DNA from: Candidatus Staskawiczbacteria bacterium
GTDB lineage: Bacteria; Patescibacteriota; Minisyncoccia; Minisyncoccales; Staskawiczbacteraceae
NCBI GenBank assembly: GCA_903913175.1
Contig: CAIWKF010000033.1
Location: forward strand, 1 to 9,005
Length of the DNA: 9,005 bases
Reading direction: 5' to 3'
Below are positions 1 to 6,056 of the stretch, piece by piece. Within the stretch, counting starts at the first letter, position 1; every line of letters starts with the position of its first letter. The notes under the pieces are model-generated. The model was given only the letters and a program-made list of their open reading frames with translations. It was not told where the DNA came from and ran no database searches. A program made the translations under genes and the position numbers.

Positions 1-34
1 CGATGCGAAAAATCTGATACAGGTATGGATACAA

Positions 35-44
35 CTATTTTAAA
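35..44 (-). other. candidate -1 slippery heptamer abutting the TAG stop
   Basis: Read on the minus strand, the last codons of the 267-residue gene are TTT TTT TTA AAA TAG. The heptamer T TTA AAA (44 to 38) fits the X XXY YYZ rule for -1 ribosomal slippage in the reading frame and is followed directly by the stop codon. After slippage the -1 frame is open from ATA to the window edge. Only about 37 bases remain, and the other two frames are also open there, so openness alone proves little. A one-base loss in the T8 run during assembly would look the same. I cannot see the downstream structure a programmed site would need. Confidence 0.3.
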
Positions 45-838
45 AAAAAGAGAAAGTATTTAAAAAGATTTAAGTTGGAAATGACTTTAAACATATAATA
101 ACCACCTTCTTTATTAAAAAAAGAATTATAATATATATATACGCCATCTCCTTCTGGGGTATAGTCATATTTGTGTATTGAGGCTGAAGTAGGCCACGCA
201 GCAATTGATTTTGAGTCACACGGGACCCCAGAATCTATTTCTTTGCATTTTCCACTTAACCCAATAAGATCATAGGCAATAGCTATATATTCTTGGTCAA
301 CCTTGTTTACAATTTTTATTGAGCTTACTTTATTTCTTAAATCTCCTAAATCATTAATATTTGAAATTTGAGCTTGAGCCTCATCACCACTGCAGTTGTT
401 GTTTTCATAAAAATAAACCCCTGCTGACTTGCCTTGGTCTTGGGGCGGGGGAATGGGGGTTAAAGGATCACCTTTAAAAAAAGCCAGTTGTGGGTTAATG
501 GTGACAAGCATTAAATAGGTAAAAATTAAAATTAACATTCCAGAAAGTGCCCCCTCAACTCTATCTTTAGCCATGCTTTGAGTGTTGGGTAAAGCAGGAG
601 AAAGCAAATATAAAACTCCGGCATAAGCCAAAGAATAAAAAACTGCAGCAAACCCAATGGCCATGCCCATATCAAAAACATATTTTAAATATTCTGGCAA
701 AGGAGTGTCAGAGGCCAAAGTTCTACCATCAATTAAGGGTGGGTAAGTTGCTTCAAGTTTTGCAAAACAAAAACCAGCAGATAAAATAAAAATTCCGCAG
801 AAAAAGAAAAATAATATTTTTTGTTTATTTTTATTCAC
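35..838 (-). CDS. exported protein: T4SS pilin-like module plus truncated crystallin-like region
   Basis: A 267-residue paralogue of the two preceding proteins, starting at GTG (an upstream in-frame TAA leaves only ATA as an alternative). Signal peptide residues 1-26 end in CFA, then KLEATYP. Two helices (about 54-80 and 98-115) are joined by a loop with AKDRVEG, and the module closes with TINPQL. After a proline-rich linker (124-133) the exported part repeats the motifs of the 447-residue protein: GVYFYENNNCSG (140-151), VSSIKIVN (171-178), YIAIAYDLIGLSGKC (184-198) and GVYIYYNSFFNKEGG (232-246). The paralogue has over 100 more residues after this last motif, including a further Greek-key-like repeat. 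Here the frame ends after only about 20 residues in a hydrophobic LFKYFLFFLK tail at a T8 run and TAG. The gene may therefore be truncated or frameshifted. The continuation lies beyond the window. Confidence 0.75.
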   Translation of the reverse strand: MNKNKQKILFFFFCGIFILSAGFCFAKLEATYPPLIDGRTLASDTPLPEYLKYVFDMGMAIGFAAVFYSLAYAGVLYLLSPALPNTQSMAKDRVEGALSGMLILIFTYLMLVTINPQLAFFKGDPLTPIPPPQDQGKSAGVYFYENNNCSGDEAQAQISNINDLGDLRNKVSSIKIVNKVDQEYIAIAYDLIGLSGKCKEIDSGVPCDSKSIAAWPTSASIHKYDYTPEGDGVYIYYNSFFNKEGGYYMFKVISNLNLFKYFLFFLK

Positions 839-860
839 TATTTGTTAATAATTATTTATT

Positions 861-2204
861 TTATTTTGTGGCAATAATATCAATTGTTTTTATTTTTTCT
901 CCTGTAATATTTTTAATTGATTTCTCACTGTTTAAATTTTCTACATCTTGGCTAAAAACCTGGCAAAAGCTAGAATTACTATAACTCGCTACAAGATAAT
1001 TACCCTTAATTTCTATTGAGCCCTGACAAGAGTTAAACGTAGGTATTCCAGTTGTTGGATCAGCACATAAAGCTTGTTCTTCTGGCGAAACATAAGTATA
1101 TGTGTAGTCAAAAACCAAATCCCCTACATCTATTATTTTTTCAGGGTCTATATCTTTGCCATCAACCACTGATTCTCCTGCTCTTGCCCCAGCATTCCAA
1201 CCAAAAGGATTATCATAAAAAATTACCCCATCACCCGAAGAGACGTCAGAAACAGATTGTTTGTTATAAATAAAAATATCAGCAGATCCAACTTTAACAG
1301 TTAAATCTATACACTCTTCATCTGTATCAACAAGAATTGGTTCTTGGCACTTTCCAATATCAGTAGGATCAATAGTTTCATGAACAATAACCCCATAATA
1401 AGTATTGTTTGGGTCGTTCACCACCTTTATAGAACTTAATGCATATTTAGAAGAATCATAATTTATTTTTCCACTTGTTAGTACAACAGGGGAACTAAAA
1501 CCAGAACAATCAGAACCAGAATAAAAATAAACACCAGGTGTTTTAAAAGAAGTCTGGAATGATTTTGAGCTAGATAGTGATAATGTTTTATTACATTCAA
1601 CCTCTTGTGTGGTGGCTCCATCGTAACCAGAAAAATTTTTTTCTGGGTACAGCCAAACTAAAAGTTTTGGAGCAGTTTTTGCGTCATTGCAAATATATTT
1701 TAAATTTTCAAATCCTGTAATAATATTGCTAGTATCGCCCTCACTTTGTGGAGAAGGCTTATTTTCAGGTCCATTGGTATAAAAAACTCCAGCTACTCCT
1801 GGTAAAGCAGTTAGAGTTGGAGCAACTAAAGTAGTATTTATGGTGTTTAGTATTAAAAATGAGACCATTAAAAGAACAAGACCTAAAGTTGATCCTTTAA
1901 TTCTGTCTTTGGCATTAGTAGCACTTTCTGGGTTTATAGTACCTATCATAAGCTGAATTCCAGAAAAAACTAAAGATATAACCGCCAATGCTCCAGCCAA
2001 ATAAATACCTAATCCAAAAAAATAACCAACATACTGAGACATACATTCTACGGTGCAAGTCTCCGATGGTGATATTAAACCAGGAATTTGTGGATAAACT
2101 GATTCAAGCTTACTGGCAGCCAAGGTAAAACTAATTTTTATGAAAAACAAAACCAATATAGAGGCCACAAAACAAAAAACAGTATTATTTTTTAGTTTTT
2201 TCAT
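861..2204 (-). CDS. exported protein: T4SS pilin-like module plus beta/gamma-crystallin-like repeats
   Basis: A 447-residue paralogue of its two neighbours. It has a signal peptide (MKKLKNN, hydrophobic core, LAA near residue 30), the mature start KLESVYP, and two membrane helices (about 57-87 and 99-120) joined by a loop with NPESATNAKDRIKG. It ends LILNTIN, close to the consensus of T4SS pilins of the TrbC/VirB2 type. From about residue 172 the exported part shows repeated aromatic-x4-6-(F/C)-x-G motifs: VWLYPEKNFSGY (173-184), GVYFYSGSDCSG (214-225), GVIVHETIDPTDIGKC (261-276) and GVIFYDNPFGWNAG (316-329). Closing strands SSIKVVN (247-253) and IKTIDII (428-434) follow. This is the pattern of beta/gamma-crystallin Greek keys, often Ca2+-stabilised beta domains. 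The family call is by eye and moderate; the paralogy with the 267-residue protein is clear. ATG start, no Shine-Dalgarno sequence, 22 bases before the next gene. Confidence 0.8.
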   Translation of the reverse strand: MKKLKNNTVFCFVASILVLFFIKISFTLAASKLESVYPQIPGLISPSETCTVECMSQYVGYFFGLGIYLAGALAVISLVFSGIQLMIGTINPESATNAKDRIKGSTLGLVLLMVSFLILNTINTTLVAPTLTALPGVAGVFYTNGPENKPSPQSEGDTSNIITGFENLKYICNDAKTAPKLLVWLYPEKNFSGYDGATTQEVECNKTLSLSSSKSFQTSFKTPGVYFYSGSDCSGFSSPVVLTSGKINYDSSKYALSSIKVVNDPNNTYYGVIVHETIDPTDIGKCQEPILVDTDEECIDLTVKVGSADIFIYNKQSVSDVSSGDGVIFYDNPFGWNAGARAGESVVDGKDIDPEKIIDVGDLVFDYTYTYVSPEEQALCADPTTGIPTFNSCQGSIEIKGNYLVASYSNSSFCQVFSQDVENLNSEKSIKNITGEKIKTIDIIATK

Positions 2205-2240
2205 ATTTTTTTAAATTATATTTTAATTATTAACGATTTA

Positions 2241-5200
2241 TTATTTTTTTTCTACTTTAATATATTGCTCACAACAAAACCAATTATCGGTCTGTGGAAT
2301 TATATTTTCGCTTGGATTAGAATAGTCTGTAGAATAATTATAACCAGAGCCAATAATATCTCCTAAAGTTTTTCCATAGCAAGGATAATTTATTTCTTTA
2401 CTATTTATTATTATTTTACCTTCAGAAATTGGAGAAATAATTTCATCTATAACTCTAGTGCAATTTATCATTTTTGTTTCTTTGGTTGCGTCATAAGCCT
2501 TGCTAACCACACTACACTGGTTAGTTTTTTCTCTAGAAAAAGTTAATTGTTTAACAATATCTGTTCTAGATTTAATTACAAAATCACTTATTTTATTATA
2601 GAAAAATAGTAATTGTTTTTGGTACCATTCTAATCCTTTAATTTCTACTCCTTTTGGACAACTTGCTGTGCTTGATTTTCCTAATAACAAATTAATCATT
2701 TTTAAACAAGGATTTCCAGAACAGCTGCCCTTCATACAAGATTTTATTATTTCTCCGTCTTCATTTGGTATTTCTACAACAGTGCAGTCAGCGTTGCAAG
2801 TTGATTCTCCGGCGCCACAAGTACTACCACATTCGCAATAGCCTTTTTCCTGCCCAATTTCTTGAAGCCGGCCGATATATTCATTTGTAGCTGAAAGCAA
2901 ATTATTTATTTCATTAGCAAAATTTTGCCCCCAAAGCATTGTATTATCTACTGTTTGCCCAATTGGTATTTCATTATTTTTAGTGCAAACTCTTTCTGTG
3001 CCAACTGGTTTATCACTTTTTTCTGTAGGGTCGTTCCAATAATCTTTTTTACAATAAAAAGTTAAAGGATCATCATTATAAACATATTCCCCACATTCAC
3101 CGCTGGTAACCCTGTAATCATTTTTATCTAAAGAAGCATAAGAATCAGAAGTAGTATCTGGTGGTTGAATAATTGTACCACAAGGGCATTGTGGGCAGTC
3201 TGAAGAAGTGGGGCACTTGGCAGTTTCAGGATATTTACAATAACTTGCGCCATCGGCAAATGTGCCCAAAGAACTGCTAAAAAAATCGTGACATTTTTGG
3301 TAAGAATAATTTTTACGATATAAATCAGAAGAAGAAAAACTTTTTCCTTCTAAAGCCCTAGCTTTTGAAAGACAATCTGTATAACCAGCGTTTTGCTCAG
3401 AACCAAGACGGCAAAGTAAAGAATTATCAATACAATTTTTTAGACCATCTTGCTCTGGATTTTTGTCAGCACAATTTTTTATAGCAGAATAATTATAAAG
3501 ACATTTATCCTGGTTTTCTAATAAACATTGAGAATTGGTATTACAATTATCTTGACAAGCCTTAAATTGATCACAATTTACTATTTCATTTGTTGTTTGG
3601 CATTTTAATTCACTAATTTGGTCTTTTACGCAAGCACCAGCCTCACAAACGCGAAATATATTTGAACAACTAGTAGTGCATGTCCAATTTTGAGAACCCA
3701 AAGGGCAGGCGCCTAAGCATTTTTTATAACTAGTAGTGCAAAAATACATTTCCCTATCGTCGCATCTAATTTGAGGCGTAATTGTATTTCTTGCCTCTGC
3801 CTTACAAGAGTCACAAGCATTACTTGTGCTAGAATTACAATTTACATATTTTGCAGAACAATTATCAGAACATTTATTTTTACAAGAAGACATACAGTCA
3901 TTAAAAGTATTAAAACCTTGAGAATTTGGATTACATTTTCTACTATTTATTTTTTGCGTCATACAAGTTTTTTGTTCTTGCAAGCAAGAAGGAGGAGAGT
4001 TTAGCGAACAAACACGACAAGTTTTATATGCTTGTGCATTTTGTAAACTAGAAACAGGGCAAATGTTTTCACAGGAAGTTTGGCAGTCAGAGTTTAAATA
4101 ATTATAGCCTGAGCAATATTTAGAAACATCAACAGGAGAACCAGTATATTGGTCATATGTTTTTTCTATAAGTATAAGTTTTTCTTTATTGTTAGTTTGT
4201 TCAACTGTTTTTAAAAGTTCAACATAAGGTTTAGCCAAATAACAACTTGATGAAGATAAAGTATTTTTGCTTGTTTCTAAATTATTTAAATCTTTTTGGA
4301 CATCATCTGAAATTTGTTTAATTTTATCCTTTAAATACATTATTTGTTCAATAAGCTTTAAGTTGTCCCAATTTTGCTGATTAATTATAGCTACTGTCTT
4401 GTTATTAATATTAATTTGTTTTTCAATATAAATAGATGGATCTGTAATTTTTGTTCTAAACTCATCTAAGCCTTTATATTTTTTATTACCCAAGGCATCG
4501 GGAGAACAAGCAAATGTACTAAAAGTATTTGGTATTGATTTTTTAGGAGAAGAAAAAGTAACATTTAAAGAGATATTTTTTAAAGGATCTAATTGTATGG
4601 GTCCATGTTCTATTTTTTGCTTAGTACCAGCTGGGCACATTGTATATTCGGTAGATGGCAAAGCACAGGTAGAAGGAGTTTTACACTGACAGCCAAGCGG
4701 TTCGCTACATTTTTGCCCTACTAGCCAATCGCCTGCGGGAAGGGATGGGCACTTTACTCCAGTTGGTGTTTCACATCCAGAGCTATTTGCACACCCGCAA
4801 TTATTCATTAATTCAACTATTTTTTTTGACAAATTTGCTATTATTACAGATTTTTTTTCAAGGGCAAAGTTTAATTTTGCTAAACAGTCGGCTCTATCGT
4901 GAACTAAAAAAGTTGGGCCATCAACTTCTTCGCCGGAATCTGTTTTAGTTTTATTTTGTATTGGGTCCCCAGAATCATCAAAATCATAACAATTAATTTC
5001 TTTAGATAAAACAGTTTCAGTTAATTTTCCTAATGGAATTTCTTGATAAGAAATAACTGGCAAACCCTGTTTTTCTATATTTTGATTAATCATAAACCCA
5101 GGAATAGGAATTAATTTCTGTAGCATAGGAGAAATTAAGGCAGGGTTTATGGTATATAAAATTAAATATGCACATATTAATAGCACCATTCCTAATAATC

Positions 5201-5486
5201 CAGATTTTACCCATTCTAGGCCCATACCAGTATATTTTCCAATTCCTCGTGATATTAAATAAAATATTCCACCAATAACCATGCTTGCCGTAGCTAAAAT
5301 CCCAGCAGAACCAATGGCAATGTTTACAAAGTATTTTACATAATCTGTTAATTCAGAGTTACTAGTGAGTGACATTCCCATAATATCTGGGTAAATTGTT
5401 TCTAAAGCAAAAACCGCTACTGGAAAAACTAGTAATGTGAGAAAAGTAAATAGCAAGAGTAAATTTTTTTTAAAATGAAAATACAA
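2241..5486 (-). CDS. giant cysteine-rich exported protein with N-terminal T4SS pilin-like module
   Basis: A 1081-residue protein starting at a TTG codon. Upstream in frame there is only an ATT (5493-5495) before a TAA stop, so TTG is the likeliest start. Residues 1-27 look like a signal peptide (KKN, a hydrophobic core, then VFA). The mature part begins LETIYP, and two helices follow (about 52-78 and 95-113) ending TINPAL, as in TrbC/VirB2-like pilins. The rest, about 960 residues, should be outside the membrane. It contains about 70 cysteines by hand count, 40 of them between residues 458 and 769, often spaced C-x3-C or C-x6-C (for example 531/535/539/543/550 and 583/590/594). Likely coiled-coil or long helices lie at 198-229, 373-410, 850-880 and 950-990. 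The C-terminus carries a CC pair at 1071-1072. Disulfide-rich surface architecture is a safe inference; the function is unknown. The next paralogue starts after 36 bases. Confidence 0.85.
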   Translation of the reverse strand: MYFHFKKNLLLLFTFLTLLVFPVAVFALETIYPDIMGMSLTSNSELTDYVKYFVNIAIGSAGILATASMVIGGIFYLISRGIGKYTGMGLEWVKSGLLGMVLLICAYLILYTINPALISPMLQKLIPIPGFMINQNIEKQGLPVISYQEIPLGKLTETVLSKEINCYDFDDSGDPIQNKTKTDSGEEVDGPTFLVHDRADCLAKLNFALEKKSVIIANLSKKIVELMNNCGCANSSGCETPTGVKCPSLPAGDWLVGQKCSEPLGCQCKTPSTCALPSTEYTMCPAGTKQKIEHGPIQLDPLKNISLNVTFSSPKKSIPNTFSTFACSPDALGNKKYKGLDEFRTKITDPSIYIEKQININNKTVAIINQQNWDNLKLIEQIMYLKDKIKQISDDVQKDLNNLETSKNTLSSSSCYLAKPYVELLKTVEQTNNKEKLILIEKTYDQYTGSPVDVSKYCSGYNYLNSDCQTSCENICPVSSLQNAQAYKTCRVCSLNSPPSCLQEQKTCMTQKINSRKCNPNSQGFNTFNDCMSSCKNKCSDNCSAKYVNCNSSTSNACDSCKAEARNTITPQIRCDDREMYFCTTSYKKCLGACPLGSQNWTCTTSCSNIFRVCEAGACVKDQISELKCQTTNEIVNCDQFKACQDNCNTNSQCLLENQDKCLYNYSAIKNCADKNPEQDGLKNCIDNSLLCRLGSEQNAGYTDCLSKARALEGKSFSSSDLYRKNYSYQKCHDFFSSSLGTFADGASYCKYPETAKCPTSSDCPQCPCGTIIQPPDTTSDSYASLDKNDYRVTSGECGEYVYNDDPLTFYCKKDYWNDPTEKSDKPVGTERVCTKNNEIPIGQTVDNTMLWGQNFANEINNLLSATNEYIGRLQEIGQEKGYCECGSTCGAGESTCNADCTVVEIPNEDGEIIKSCMKGSCSGNPCLKMINLLLGKSSTASCPKGVEIKGLEWYQKQLLFFYNKISDFVIKSRTDIVKQLTFSREKTNQCSVVSKAYDATKETKMINCTRVIDEIISPISEGKIIINSKEINYPCYGKTLGDIIGSGYNYSTDYSNPSENIIPQTDNWFCCEQYIKVEKK

Positions 5487-5493
5487 GTATTTA

Positions 5494-5514
5494 ATTTTAA
5501 ATTTTAAATTTTAA
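5494..5514. repeat. three tandem copies of the 7-mer ATTTTAA
   Basis: Three perfect head-to-tail copies of ATTTTAA occupy 5494-5500, 5501-5507 and 5508-5514. They lie just upstream of the TTG start of the 1081-residue gene and cover the place where a ribosome binding site would be. A slippage-generated microsatellite in an A/T-rich spacer is the simplest reading. On the transcribed strand the region is unstructured enough to favour initiation without a Shine-Dalgarno sequence. Confidence 0.6.
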
Positions 5515-5526
5515 ATAAAATTTAAA
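5503..5526. repeat. 11-bp perfect A/T inverted repeat
   Basis: Arms 5503-5513 (TTTAAATTTTA) and 5516-5526 (TAAAATTTAAA) are exact reverse complements around an AA spacer. In the mRNA this could form a weak all-A/U hairpin about 17-40 bases upstream of the TTG start of the cysteine-rich gene. It contains no G or C and partly overlaps the tandem repeat, so it could arise by chance. It is not a convincing terminator. Confidence 0.35.
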
Positions 5527-5600
5527 TGACTAAATGTTTAAAAATTTAAGCATTAAAAAATTCAATTAAAATTTAAAATTAGTGTTATGCTGTTATTAAA

Positions 5601-6032
5601 TTACTTTTTTTCTGTGGGCAAAGTATCTTTTTGTGGCAAACCTGGAGTTGGTTTTTCTTGATTTTCTTGGCCTTCTTTTGACTCTTCTTGTTGACCACTA
5701 CTGCCACCACTCATCCCGCCCAATTCTTTCCAAACAAGCCATGTCCACGACGGTGAAAGTCCGCCAATAATAGGAATAATTTCCACAACGCTAGCTCCAA
5801 TAAATCTTTTCAAAGTTTTTTTGACTTTATCTTTTATAGAAGAAGTCCCGAGGCCCCTTATTAAAAACCAGCCACCAATAATTAAAATTCCAAATATATC
5901 CAAAACCCCATAATCATCAATTGCAAACCAGGTTCCAAATATAGCAAGAACAAAGCCAAACCCATCTAAACAAGCAGCTATGCAAAGCATCAAAACTCCT
6001 TCTGGAGATGTTAGACTTGATTCATCGCTCAT
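5601..6032 (-). CDS. small unidentified membrane protein, T4SS cluster-associated
   Basis: I do not recognise a named family for this 143-residue protein. It has two clear hydrophobic helices (about residues 12-35 and 43-59), a short basic amphipathic segment (SSIKDKVKKTLKRF, 64-77), then a less hydrophobic third segment with VVEIIPIIGGLSPSWTW (82-98). Blocks of this VxEIIPIIGxLxPxWT type occur in small membrane proteins of CPR genomes as I remember them, without a known function. The tail from about 101 to 143 is disordered-looking and rich in Ser, Gly, Gln, Glu, Lys and Pro. The ATG start lies 24 bases after the VirB4 stop, with no good ribosome binding site. Its position between the ATPase and the pilin-like proteins suggests an inner-membrane accessory of the same system, but no sequence motif proves that. 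It is followed by the only sizeable gap in the cluster. Confidence 0.7.
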   Translation of the reverse strand: MSDESSLTSPEGVLMLCIAACLDGFGFVLAIFGTWFAIDDYGVLDIFGILIIGGWFLIRGLGTSSIKDKVKKTLKRFIGASVVEIIPIIGGLSPSWTWLVWKELGGMSGGSSGQQEESKEGQENQEKPTPGLPQKDTLPTEKK

Positions 6033-6056
6033 AAAAATATATTACTTTTTTTAAAT

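Larger units (their letters stand above)
5487..5600. other. 114-bp A/T-rich intergenic spacer
   Basis: This is the only non-coding gap above 40 bases in the window, between the 143-residue membrane protein and the 1081-residue protein. It is almost entirely A and T. It may separate the ATPase part of the cluster from the pilin-like part and could hold a promoter or mRNA processing site for the downstream genes. No convincing -35/-10 pair, GC-rich terminator hairpin or Shine-Dalgarno sequence can be seen. Confidence 0.6.

Noticed and set aside
3180..4115. Regular short repeats on the DNA level such as a CRISPR array in the cysteine-rich stretch
   Set aside because: There are no conserved DNA repeats or spacers; the periodicity is only in cysteine spacing of a continuous coding frame.
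5503..5526. Inverted repeat as a rho-independent terminator
   Set aside because: The stem has no G/C pairs and no following U-run specific to it, and the downstream gene lies in the same direction a few bases on.
5540..5600. Sigma70-like promoter (a TTGAAT element with a TTTAAA 17 bases on, minus strand)
   Set aside because: The match is poor, and in nearly pure A/T sequence such pairs arise easily by chance.
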